Both the position numbers and the translations under genes were made by a program. Under the pieces are notes generated by a model. The model had not been told where the DNA came from, did not search any database, and was given only the letters and a program-made list of their open reading frames with translations. A stretch of DNA of 23,220 nt, taken from NCBI GenBank assembly GCA_025981625.1, contig JAICXF010000028.1, positions 1 to 23,220 on the forward strand, given 5' to 3'. The stretch is from Sphingomonas sp. (lineage in GTDB: Bacteria; Pseudomonadota; Alphaproteobacteria; Sphingomonadales; Sphingomonadaceae). The first letter of the stretch is position 1. Each line of letters opens with the position of its first letter. Shown here in pieces: positions 1 to 7,584 of the stretch.

Positions 1-944
1 TCCGCCAGCACCATCGGATCGACGACATTGCCGACGCTCTTCGACATCTTCTCGCCGCGGCTGAGCAGGAAGCCGTGGCCATAGACCTGTTTCGGCAGCT
101 CGATCCCGGCGGACATCAGGAATGCCGGCCAGTAAACCGCGTGAAAGCGCACGACGTCCTTGCCGATCAGGTGGACGTCGGCAGGCCAGTAGCGCCGCCA
201 CAGCTCGGTATCGTCGGGATAGCCGAGACCCGTGATGTAGTTGGTCAGGGCATCGAGCCAGACATACATCACATGGTTGTCGCTTCCCGGCACCGGCACG
301 CCCCAGTCGAAGCTGGTGCGCGAGATGCTGAGGTCCTTCAGACCGCCTTCGACAAAGCGGACGACCTCGTTGCGGCGGCTTTCCGGGCGGATGAAGTCGG
401 GATTCGCCGCATAATGGTCGAGCAGCAGCTGCTGATATTTGGACAGGCGGAAGAACCAGCTTTCCTCGACCGTCCACTCGACGGGCGTGCCATGCGGTGA
501 AAGCTTCTCCCCACCGTCGCCGCCGACCAGCTCGTTCGCTTCGTAATAAGCTTCGTCGCGGACCGAGTACCAGCCTTCGTAGCGATCGAGGTACAGGTCC
601 CCCCTCTCCTCCATCGCCTTCCAGATTGCCTGGCTGGCGCGGTAATGATCGGGTTGGGACGTCCGGATGAACCGGTCGTACGACACATTAAGTGCATCGC
701 ACATGTCCTGGAAAAGAAATGACATTCTGTCGGCGAGCTCGCGCGGCTCGACCCCCTCCCCGCGTGCCGCCTGGGCCATTTTCAAGCCGTGTTCGTCAGT
801 CCCCGTCTGGAACCGCACGTCGCGGCCCCGGCTGCGCTGAAACCGGGCAATGGCGTCGGCGGCGATGGCTTCATACGCGTGACCGATGTGCGGCGGACCG
901 TTGGGGTAGCTGATCGCGGTGGTGATGTAGAAAGGTTCGGACAT
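1..944 (-). CDS. metG: Methionyl-tRNA synthetase, 3'-truncated by the window edge
   Basis: Class I aminoacyl-tRNA synthetase that charges tRNA-Met with methionine in the cytoplasm. About 314 N-terminal residues are visible and the C-terminus lies left of the window. The catalytic fold is seen from the HIGH motif (residues 19-22, in [13 protein letters not shown]) to the KMSKS loop (residues 299-303), with the family stretches FQTGTDEHG and [16 protein letters not shown] between them. The connective insert reads [17 protein letters not shown], so the zinc-knuckle cysteines found in many MetRS are replaced; this zinc-free form is what I associate with alphaproteobacterial enzymes. The ATG at 942-944 gives a normal N-terminus ([16 protein letters not shown]). 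It lies 29 nt downstream of the holB stop, so it is probably the distal part of the dacA-tmk-holB-metG unit. The Shine-Dalgarno is weak. Confidence 0.97.
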   Translation of the reverse strand, partial: MSEPFYITTAISYPNGPPHIGHAYEAIAADAIARFQRSRGRDVRFQTGTDEHGLKMAQAARGEGVEPRELADRMSFLFQDMCDALNVSYDRFIRTSQPDHYRASQAIWKAMEERGDLYLDRYEGWYSVRDEAYYEANELVGGDGGEKLSPHGTPVEWTVEESWFFRLSKYQQLLLDHYAANPDFIRPESRRNEVVRFVEGGLKDLSISRTSFDWGVPVPGSDNHVMYVWLDALTNYITGLGYPDDTELWRRYWPADVHLIGKDVVRFHAVYWPAFLMSAGIELPKQVYGHGFLLSRGEKMSKSVGNVVDPMVLA

Positions 945-973
945 GGCTTGCGCCCGCACGTAGCCGGGCACGC

Positions 974-1954
974 CTAGCGCTTCAAGGAACGCGCCTCCGC
1001 GACATCGGCGAGTATCCCGCCGATCTGGAACACCGTCGCTGCGGGATCGAGCGACACGCGCGGCGCGATGACGGCGAGCTCCCGCGCCCTCGCATAAGCA
1101 TCGAGCGCCCGCTCCCGCCGCGCACCATCCAACTTTCTCGCTTCACGAGCGATGAGCGACGGCGTGAGGTGGAGAAAGGCGGCGTAGCGGTCCGCAGCCC
1201 CTTTCTTGCCGAGCTCGGAGGCGAGTTCGGATCGACGCGCGTTGGTCGGGTCACCCTGGCGGAGGATGGCGAGCGCAGCCTCCTCGAGCTTGGCCAGCCC
1301 GAGCTCGGCGAACGCCAGCGCCCTTCCCGCCGATCCGAAAGACATGCCGACCACCCGCTTGCGCTCGGCCGAATCGAGATTGGGTCCCCGTGCTTCCAGG
1401 ATTGACGTCATGGCGTCGTCGCCAAGCGCCTCGAACGAAAGCCGGCGGCATCGCGAGCGGATGGTGGGCAGCAACCTCCCCGGCGCATGGCTGACGAGGA
1501 AGAACAGCGTGTTCGGCGGCGGCTCTTCGAGCATTTTGAGGAGCGCGTTGGCTCCAGATGACTCAAGATCATCCACAGAGTCGACGACGACGACGCGCCA
1601 GGGCGAAAGCGCTGCGCTGAGGCTGAGGAATTCGCCCAGCTCGCGAATCTGCTCGACTTTGATGTTGCGGTTGAGGTTGCCCGTCTTCTCATTCACCAGT
1701 CGTACGAGGCGGCGCATGTCCGGGTGGCTGCCGGCCTCGACCAGCTTGACCATCGGGTGCTGGTCGTCGCTCTCTACGCCACTCAGTTCCGACGACGAAC
1801 CCGCCGCATCGGCGAGAACCCGGCGAGCGGCCGCATGGGCGAAGCTCGCCTTGCCGACGCCCTTCGGCCCGGCAAGAAGCCAGGCATGGTGAAGCTTGCG
1901 TGTCGCCCATGCGGCCGCGAACTGGCCGACGGCGCGATCTTGTCCGACGATCAT
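974..1954 (-). CDS. holB: DNA polymerase III subunit delta' (clamp loader)
   Basis: AAA+ subunit of the clamp loader that places the beta clamp on primed DNA; 326 residues, a normal length. The N-terminus starts with a VGQDRAV-type sequence. It is followed by a P-loop-like GPKGVGKAS (about residues 29-37), a Walker B-like [10 protein letters not shown], then [12 protein letters not shown], and the sensor-1/SRC region [20 protein letters not shown]. These are the hallmarks of delta'/gamma clamp-loader proteins. The cysteines of the zinc module seen in E. coli delta' are absent. The ATG at 1952-1954 overlaps the tmk stop in an ATGA arrangement, which supports both this start and translational coupling. 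In many bacteria tmk and holB are neighbours, which supports delta' over tau/gamma. Confidence 0.93.
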   Translation of the reverse strand: MIVGQDRAVGQFAAAWATRKLHHAWLLAGPKGVGKASFAHAAARRVLADAAGSSSELSGVESDDQHPMVKLVEAGSHPDMRRLVRLVNEKTGNLNRNIKVEQIRELGEFLSLSAALSPWRVVVVDSVDDLESSGANALLKMLEEPPPNTLFFLVSHAPGRLLPTIRSRCRRLSFEALGDDAMTSILEARGPNLDSAERKRVVGMSFGSAGRALAFAELGLAKLEEAALAILRQGDPTNARRSELASELGKKGAADRYAAFLHLTPSLIAREARKLDGARRERALDAYARARELAVIAPRVSLDPAATVFQIGGILADVAEARSLKR

Positions 1955-2589
1955 GCGAACAGGTCCTGAAGGCTGTCCAGCAATCGTCGGGTGACTTGCT
2001 CCGGGCTGCCGGACGCATCCACCAGCTGAACGCGGACCGGCTCCTCCGCGGCAATGATCCGGAAGGCCGCGGCCACTCGATGGTGATAGTCGTCCGGTCG
2101 GCCGCCGATCCGGTCGCTGGAATTGCCATCACGAGCCCGGGCCCGTTCACCGCCTTCTCCGAGCGTGAGGACCAGCGTCCGGTCGGGAAAATCGTCGCCG
2201 ATGCCGAAGGCGTTGATCGTCCGCACGGCCTCGATGCCGAGCCCGCCGGCACCCCCCTGATAGGCCAGCGAGCTGTCTACGAAGCGGTCGGACAGGACCC
2301 ATTGACCGCGCTCCAGGGCCGGCTTGATGGTCTTGGCCAAATGGTCGGCGCGCGCGGCGGCGAACAGCAATGCTTCGGCGTGCGCACCCCAGCGGTCGTC
2401 GGACCCGGTCAGAAGCAGCTCGCGAATGCGCTCGGCGCCCTCGCTGCCGCCCGGTTCGCGCGTCACGATGACGTCAATCCCCCGCTGGCGGAGCGCGCTG
2501 GCGAGCGCCTCGACCTGCGTCGACTTGCCGACCCCTTCGCCCCCTTCGAGGGTGATGAACTTGCCGCGCTGTATCGACCCGCCGGTCAC
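1951..2589 (-). CDS. tmk: Thymidylate kinase (dTMP kinase)
   Basis: Phosphorylates dTMP to dTDP on the path to dTTP; 212 residues, a typical length. The P-loop GGEGVGKST lies at about residues 16-24. The DR[FY] motif is seen in LSDRFVDSSLAYQGG, and the arginine-rich LID segment follows (ERARARDGNSSDRIG). The start is GTG at 2587-2589, overlapping the stop of the carboxypeptidase gene by 4 nt (GTGA). It is followed by a 4-nt ATGA overlap with holB, so the three genes are likely translated as a coupled unit. An alternative downstream start is unlikely because the P-loop begins within the first 16 residues. Confidence 0.95.
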   Translation of the reverse strand: MTGGSIQRGKFITLEGGEGVGKSTQVEALASALRQRGIDVIVTREPGGSEGAERIRELLLTGSDDRWGAHAEALLFAAARADHLAKTIKPALERGQWVLSDRFVDSSLAYQGGAGGLGIEAVRTINAFGIGDDFPDRTLVLTLGEGGERARARDGNSSDRIGGRPDDYHHRVAAAFRIIAAEEPVRVQLVDASGSPEQVTRRLLDSLQDLFA

Positions 2590-3758
2590 GCCATCCCGAA
2601 CAGCGATTTGAGGCCCAGCCAGATGCGGCCGAAGAAGCCGGCCCGGCCGACATCCTCACCGGCAACCAGGGGGACGATCTGCGGCGGTGTGTCGCCGGTC
2701 GTGACCACCAGCTGGGCCACTTCCTGCCCCTTGGCGATCGGCGCCACCAAAGGACCCTCGTAGCGGATCCTTGTCTGGACCGACCCGCTGGAAAGACCCG
2801 CGGGGATCGTGACCGCGAGGTTGCGCGGAGCGACAAGCGGCACCTCGCTCGAACTTCCAAGCTGCACCTGGGCCGTGCCGACCTTGCCGCCGGCCGCAAA
2901 CAGAGGCTTGTCCTGCCAGGCGCCGAAGCCCCACTGGATCAGCCGGGTCGATTGCTGGACGCGCTCGTTCCAGCTCGCCATGCCGGCGAGTACCTCGATC
3001 AGGCGCCTCCCGTTCTGCTCGGCCGAGCCGGTGAAACCGTAGCCTGCCTCATCGGTGTGCCCGGTCTTCAATCCGTCGGCGCCCGGCACATGGCCGAGGA
3101 TCGGGTTGCGATTTTCCTGGGTGATGTCCCGCCCCGCCCCAAGGGTCTTTCCCCAGGTGAAGTTCGGTAGCGAATAATATTGCTTGTAGAGCTTCGGATG
3201 CTTCTCGATCGTGGTCCGGGCGATGGTCGCGAGGTCGCGGGCCGTCACGTAGGTTACACCATTGTCGGGCCAGCCGTTCGCGGTTCCGAAATGGCTGTTC
3301 TTGACCCCGATTCGCTTTGCCAGCGCGTTCATCTGGTCGGTGAAGGCCTGCTCCGTCCCGGCGATGCATTCAGCGAGCACGACGGAGGCATCATTGCCCG
3401 ACAGGGTGACGATACCCTTGATCAGATTGTCGACGCTGACCTGCTCGCCCGGGCTGAGGAACATGGTCGATCCCTGCGAATGCCACTTCTGCCACGTCTC
3501 GGGCCGGACCGTGCACATCTTCTGCGGCGATAGCTGCCCCTTGTCGATCAGTTCGAACGCCACCTCGGTCGTCATCATCTTGGCGAGGGAGGCCGGCGGC
3601 ATGCGCACATCCGGGTTCTTGGCGTACAGCACCGCGCCCGAATTCACGTCGTAAAGGTAAGCCACCTTGGCGGGCGTATCGAATTGCGGCGCGGCGGCGG
3701 GAGCGGCGCCCGCGATGATGAGCGAAGCGGCGGTGGTGAAGAGGATTGGGCGCGACAT
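2586..3758 (-). CDS. dacA: Serine D-Ala-D-Ala carboxypeptidase (PBP5/6 family, S11)
   Basis: Removes the terminal D-Ala from peptidoglycan stem peptides in the periplasm, limiting crosslinking. From the ATG at 3756-3758 the protein has 390 residues and starts with a signal peptide (MSRPILFTTAASLIIAGAAPAAA). The penicilloyl-serine motifs are all present: SLAK (57-60), SGN (120-122) and KTG (231-233, in LKTGHTDEAGYGF). A PBP5_C-like beta domain follows. The C-terminus ends in an amphipathic segment (GRIWLGLKSLFGMA) of the kind that holds PBP5 to the inner membrane. The frame stays open 79 codons further upstream, but that part overlaps the transglycosylase gene and has no signal-peptide character, so the internal ATG is preferred. 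It lies 41 nt downstream of the lytic transglycosylase, another wall enzyme. Confidence 0.95.
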   Translation of the reverse strand: MSRPILFTTAASLIIAGAAPAAAPQFDTPAKVAYLYDVNSGAVLYAKNPDVRMPPASLAKMMTTEVAFELIDKGQLSPQKMCTVRPETWQKWHSQGSTMFLSPGEQVSVDNLIKGIVTLSGNDASVVLAECIAGTEQAFTDQMNALAKRIGVKNSHFGTANGWPDNGVTYVTARDLATIARTTIEKHPKLYKQYYSLPNFTWGKTLGAGRDITQENRNPILGHVPGADGLKTGHTDEAGYGFTGSAEQNGRRLIEVLAGMASWNERVQQSTRLIQWGFGAWQDKPLFAAGGKVGTAQVQLGSSSEVPLVAPRNLAVTIPAGLSSGSVQTRIRYEGPLVAPIAKGQEVAQLVVTTGDTPPQIVPLVAGEDVGRAGFFGRIWLGLKSLFGMA

Positions 3759-3799
3759 GGGTTTGCGTGATTTCCCGGAATTAGAGGTGAGCGGCAGTT

Positions 3800-4867
3800 C
3801 TATCGCCGAGCAATGGCGTCCGCCAGAACCCCGACGGAAATCGCGTAGAAATTGGAGCAATTGTAATCGAGGATCGCCCGATAATTCGTGGTGAGCAGGT
3901 ACGCCGTGGAATTCGGCCCATCGGGTTCCAGCAGGCTCGCCATCTCGCTCTCCGGTAGTGAACGGCCGGTCGGTGTCACGCCGAGCGCCCGCCATTCGCG
4001 CATGGTCAACCAGCGGCTGTGGCGACGGTACACCTGCGGACAGCGCGGCGCCGTCGTCCGGCTCTGGATCGCGGCCCGGTTGAGATTGGCGGGCGTGCGC
4101 ACGCGGATTCCCCAGGCGACGTTCGGCTTCCAGCCCGCATCGCGCAGATAGGTCGCGATCGACGCGAGCCCGTCGAGCTCGTCACCCCAGATGTCGGCAT
4201 AACCGTCGCCGTCCCCATCGGCCCGCAGGCGGAGAGCGACGGAGGGCATGAACTGCGGATAGCCGGTCGCGCCCGCCCAGCTTCCCTTGAGTCGCGACCG
4301 AGGCACGCCCTGGTCGATCAGCTTGAGCGCCGCGACGAACTCGTTTTCGAACAAGGCACGGCGGCGGCCGTAATAGCCGAGGCTTGCCAGCGCCCGAAGC
4401 AAGTCGGTGCGCCCGGTGACCGTCCCGTAGCTTGTCTCCAGTCCCCAGATGGCGATCAGAACGGCGGGATCGACTCCGAAGCGTGCGTCGATCGAGCGCA
4501 GCGCGTCGTAATGATCAGCATAATGCTCCCGACCGCGGCGGATCAGCGAATCGGTGACGTGAGAGCGCAGGTAGGGCCCGAGCGCGCCGACGATCCCGCC
4601 GCTGCTTCGGGCAAGCGGCTCGGTACGCTCGAGCTCGATCACCCCATTGTTGACCGTCAGCCCCGGCACGTTGGAATCGATCGTCGCTTCGCGGACGCCC
4701 TGCTGCCGCGCCAAGGCAGCAAGCCGCACCTTGTAGGTGTCCCACGGCGAGCTCGCGGTAGCCGCGTAGCTGGGCAGTCCATTGCTGACCTGCGTCGCCT
4801 CTACCGCGGATAGATTGAGCGCGGCGGATGAAAGCGCCACCAACATCCAGCCCACCAACCCGCCCAA
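3800..4867 (-). CDS. MltB-type lytic murein transglycosylase
   Basis: Cleaves the MurNAc-GlcNAc bond of peptidoglycan, leaving a 1,6-anhydroMurNAc end. The 355 residues begin with a hydrophobic export signal (about residues 5-24). The family signature IAIWGLETSYGTVTGR carries the likely catalytic Glu144. GSWAGATGYPQFMPS (196-210) matches the MltB substrate-groove motif, and an acidic stretch DGDGDGYADIWGDE (218-230) resembles the calcium-binding EF-hand-like loop of MltB. No separate C-terminal peptidoglycan-binding domain is seen. The likely start is TTG (4865-4867), preceded by GGGAG at about 6 nt. An ATG at 4846 would shorten the signal by seven residues. It is the first gene of the minus-strand run, so the promoter should lie in 4868-5039. 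Confidence 0.92.
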   Translation of the reverse strand: MGGLVGWMLVALSSAALNLSAVEATQVSNGLPSYAATASSPWDTYKVRLAALARQQGVREATIDSNVPGLTVNNGVIELERTEPLARSSGGIVGALGPYLRSHVTDSLIRRGREHYADHYDALRSIDARFGVDPAVLIAIWGLETSYGTVTGRTDLLRALASLGYYGRRRALFENEFVAALKLIDQGVPRSRLKGSWAGATGYPQFMPSVALRLRADGDGDGYADIWGDELDGLASIATYLRDAGWKPNVAWGIRVRTPANLNRAAIQSRTTAPRCPQVYRRHSRWLTMREWRALGVTPTGRSLPESEMASLLEPDGPNSTAYLLTTNYRAILDYNCSNFYAISVGVLADAIARR

Positions 4868-5039
4868 TGCTCACTCCCAGCTAACCCTGCGAGGCTACCG
4901 GTGTTGGAGCGGGTCACACCAGCATCGTTCATCGCAGCGGCGGCACGCCCTGCCGTCAACGCTGCCGCAAAGGAGGATAACGGAGTCCGGATCGTCCGGA
5001 CTTGAAATCCACGGCATCTCCCGTGACAAGCGCGCCACC
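4868..5039. other. Divergent intergenic region (lytic transglycosylase / tRNA-Ser)
   Basis: This 172-nt spacer must hold the promoter of the minus-strand wall/tmk/holB/metG run and the promoter of the tRNA. The only candidate I can point to for the tRNA is TTGAAA at 5002-5007 with GACAAG at 5025-5030 (17-nt spacing), which is weak at -10. Two TCCGGA copies lie at about 4985-5000. No convincing operator or terminator was seen. Confidence 0.35.
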
Positions 5040-5130
<91 letters not shown>

Positions 5131-5167
5131 CTGTTTCGACCCTTTTGCACATTGATCTTGCATTCGC

Positions 5168-5181
5168 GCTACAAATGTAGC
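5168..5181. promoter_or_regulatory. BlaI/MecI-type operator palindrome
   Basis: A perfect inverted repeat GCTACA-AA-TGTAGC sits 44 nt upstream of the repressor's ATG. It matches the TACA-N2-TGTA core known for BlaI/MecI operators. It overlaps the -10 region expected for a promoter with TTGCAC at 5145-5150, so a bound repressor would block RNA polymerase. Only one full dyad is visible in this spacer, although classical bla/mec operators often have two. The match and location are seen; autorepression is inferred. Confidence 0.75.
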
Positions 5182-5225
5182 ACGTACCGACTACGCGGCT
5201 TGTCTGCCGTGGCGAAAGGACGAGA

Positions 5226-5606
5226 ATGCTGAGCAAGCTGCCGCCCCGTGAACGCCAGATTGTGGATATGCTCTACGAACGTGGTGCGCTCGCGGTCGCC
5301 GATATCTGTGATGCCCTGCCCGTGCGGCTGAGCGGCTCGGCCGTTCGTGCCATGTTGTCGCGACTCGAAAAGAAGGGTTTCGTCCAGCGCTCTGAATCGG
5401 AGCGTGGCTTTCTCTACAGCCCCGTCGTGTCCGACTCGGTCGCCAAGAAATCGGCGCTCAGCGAAATCGTCCGGGTGTTCTTCAACGGTTCGCCGGCAAG
5501 CGCCGCAAGCGCGCTCCTTGGAATGTCGGACAAGCTCAAGGAAGACGATCTCGACAAGCTCGAACAAATGATCGCGCGCGCCCGCAAGTTGAAGGGAGAG
5601 CAGTGA
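5226..5606 (+). CDS. BlaI/MecI/CopY-family winged-helix repressor
   Basis: A 126-residue transcriptional repressor, the usual length for the family. The N-terminal winged helix covers about residues 4-72: LPPRERQIVDMLYERGALAVADI, then the recognition helix region SGSAVRAMLSRLEKKGFV and the wing SERGFLYSPV. The C-terminal helices that dimerise the family follow (VRVFFNGSPASAASALL). The FFNGS stretch lies in the region where M56 partners cleave BlaI/MecI in known systems. The ATG at 5226 has AAGGA at 5216-5220. A perfect palindromic operator lies upstream, and the stop abuts the start of an M56 metallopeptidase gene (TGATG). This is the classical repressor-sensor arrangement, but no beta-lactamase gene is nearby. 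Confidence 0.93.
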   Translation: MLSKLPPRERQIVDMLYERGALAVADICDALPVRLSGSAVRAMLSRLEKKGFVQRSESERGFLYSPVVSDSVAKKSALSEIVRVFFNGSPASAASALLGMSDKLKEDDLDKLEQMIARARKLKGEQ

Positions 5607-7483
5607 TGGACGTGCTGATCGCGATCGCGCTCAAGTCGCTGCTCGTCGCCGGGCTTACGCTTGGCCTCTTGCAACTGTTCAAGTCGCGCTCCGCGGCGGA
5701 GCGGTCGTGGGTCGCTCATCTTGGACTGCTGGCGCTCATCATTCTGGCGCTTGCCCCACTGGCTCTGCCGAAATGGAACGTCGAGGCGCCGGCGCTTTAC
5801 GCGAAGCACGCAGACGCCGCGGCGCCTTCCGCACGCGCACCAGCGCCAGTCGCCATGCAAGCCGGCTCGGTTCAGGGCGTCGCTTCGGCAGCGCCGGCGA
5901 CGAAGCGGCTTTCGATCAACCCGGTCGCCGCAGTCACGGCTGCATATGCCCTGCCCGCCCTCGCACTCCTGATGATCACGCTGGTCGCGCTCGGCCGACT
6001 GCTGGCCCTGCGCGCCCGGGCCGAGGTGCTGGTCGATGGCCACTGGCTGAGCGCCCTCGCCCGCGCCCAGCGTCGCATGGGATTCAAGCACGGCACCGCC
6101 CTGCTCACCAGCAACGAGCTCGCCTCGCCCATTAGTTGGGGGCTCATGCGGCCCGTCATCCTGCTCAACGAGCGCGCGGTCCAGGCCGCTGGCGAAGCCG
6201 AAGCAATCATCGCTCACGAGCTGGCGCACGTGGCCCGTCTCGACTGGGCCAAGCTTCTCCTCGCCCGCATCGCAACCGCCCTTTTCTGGTTCAACCCGCT
6301 TGTCTGGCTGCTCGCCCGCGAAGCGCACCAGCTGCGCGAGGAAACCGCCGACGATGCCGTGCTCGGGTCGAATATCGCCGACACCGACTATGCCGAGCTT
6401 CTCGTCGGTGTTGCCCGGCACGAATGCTCGGGGCTTCTGCTGGGAGCCCATGGCGTCGCTCCTTCGCGCAGCTCGCTCGCGCGGCGGGTAGCGCGAGTGC
6501 TCGACAGCGCATCACCGCGCGGTCCGGTGGCGCGCCCATTCGCCCTCGGCGTGTTTGTCGGTGCAGTCGCCATCGCCGCGCCGCTCGCCGCGTTGACGCT
6601 CACTCCGTCCAGGCAAACCGCATCTTCCACATCGCCAGCCCCGCGACTGGCCGGCAATCACTCGGTCGATACCAGTGCGCCTTATTATCAGGGCAGCGAC
6701 GTCCCGACGGACTTGCCGCACCTGATTGCCCAAGGCGTCTCGACCTCGGTGGCGGGCGCGGTGGCAGCGATCGACCCGCGCGCGATCGCGCACGCGGATG
6801 CATCGGACTTCGAAACCGTCGCACCCAGCGGCGCCTCGGTTAAGTCCATCAACGGCGTGACCGTGGCAACGGGCCCGGACGGCGCGACCGTGACCGTGTA
6901 TCCGCCCGATTCCCATGGTCGCCGCAAGGTCGTGGCGCGTGGGGCCAACGGCGCCACGGCGGTGAGCTATGCCGATGCGGACGAGGGCATTCCGGGCGCC
7001 GTGTCGGCACCATTCCACGACAGGGACAATGCCATCCAGAACGCGATCGCGATGAAGGCTGTCGGCGTGACGCCGGAATATGTGGCCGCCATGCGCGCGA
7101 GCTCGCCGGAGCTTCGCGACGCCGACATTGACGATCTGGTCGGCATGAAGGCGGTCGGCGTCACTCCGGCTTACGTGCGTGATCTGTCGGCCGCGGGTCT
7201 GCGCGATTTCGACGCGGGTGATCTCGCCGGTGCCCGTGCTGTCGGTGTCGATGCCGCCTACATCCGCGAAATGAGAGCCGCCGGGTTCGGAGATGCGGAT
7301 CTCGGCGATCTCACCGGGGCGCGCGCCGTAGGAGTGACGGGCGATTACGTCCGACAAATGCGCCTCGCCGGTTACGACGGCGACCTCCAGGATTTTATCT
7401 CCCTTCGCTCGGCCAAGGACGGGCGGAGGCCGCGACCCACTCTTCCTCCATTGCCCCCCGCGCCACCGGGAACGCGGGGCTGA
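5606..7483 (+). CDS. BlaR1-like M56 membrane metallopeptidase with C-terminal ~29-residue repeats
   Basis: Probable sensor-protease partner of the upstream BlaI-type repressor; 625 residues from the ATG at 5606. A GTG at 5603 is possible, but GGGAG at 5594-5598 spaces better to the ATG. N-terminal membrane helices (about 4-22 and 36-54) and a helix near residues 110-135 lead into the cytoplasmic zinc-protease domain. There HELAH (204-208) and the downstream REETADDAVL (third-ligand region) identify family M56. A further membrane helix follows at about 313-333. The remaining ~290 residues should be periplasmic: a linker, a short beta-like segment (about 410-465) and four repeats at about 483-598 (consensus AVGVTPEYVREMRAAGF plus a D-rich turn), then a Pro-rich tail. 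No SxxK/SxN/KTG penicillin-binding domain is present, so the signal is probably not a beta-lactam. The M56 role is confident; the ligand is unknown. Confidence 0.9.
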   Translation: MDVLIAIALKSLLVAGLTLGLLQLFKSRSAAERSWVAHLGLLALIILALAPLALPKWNVEAPALYAKHADAAAPSARAPAPVAMQAGSVQGVASAAPATKRLSINPVAAVTAAYALPALALLMITLVALGRLLALRARAEVLVDGHWLSALARAQRRMGFKHGTALLTSNELASPISWGLMRPVILLNERAVQAAGEAEAIIAHELAHVARLDWAKLLLARIATALFWFNPLVWLLAREAHQLREETADDAVLGSNIADTDYAELLVGVARHECSGLLLGAHGVAPSRSSLARRVARVLDSASPRGPVARPFALGVFVGAVAIAAPLAALTLTPSRQTASSTSPAPRLAGNHSVDTSAPYYQGSDVPTDLPHLIAQGVSTSVAGAVAAIDPRAIAHADASDFETVAPSGASVKSINGVTVATGPDGATVTVYPPDSHGRRKVVARGANGATAVSYADADEGIPGAVSAPFHDRDNAIQNAIAMKAVGVTPEYVAAMRASSPELRDADIDDLVGMKAVGVTPAYVRDLSAAGLRDFDAGDLAGARAVGVDAAYIREMRAAGFGDADLGDLTGARAVGVTGDYVRQMRLAGYDGDLQDFISLRSAKDGRRPRPTLPPLPPAPPGTRG

Positions 7484-7584
7484 CCAGGCCCCCTAACCAA
7501 CCGACGATTTCCAACTGAGTTTTTTTGAACGTCCCTCGGGACGAACGGGCGAGGTTTGCCCAAGCGACTGCAAGGAGACCGATC

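Noticed and set aside
1900..2763. 287-codon plus-strand open frame antisense to tmk and holB
   Set aside because: No family resemblance; tmk and holB on the other strand explain the coding signal.
6512..7357. 281-codon minus-strand open frame antisense to the M56 gene
   Set aside because: Its regularity comes from the repeats encoded on the plus strand; it has no start context or domain.
5606..7483. Beta-lactam resistance sensor (true BlaR1)
   Set aside because: No penicillin-binding sensor motifs after the last membrane helix and no beta-lactamase or PBP2a-like gene nearby; only the protease and repressor parts match BlaR1/BlaI.
7456..7543. Intrinsic terminator after the M56 gene (hairpin CCCCGCG/CGCGGGG at 7456-7479, T-run 7520-7526, CGTCCC-TC-GGGACG at 7530-7543)
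   Set aside because: The T-run is about 40 nt after the first hairpin and precedes the second palindrome, so neither forms a hairpin plus T-tail on either strand. Read-through into the repeat-protein gene is not excluded.
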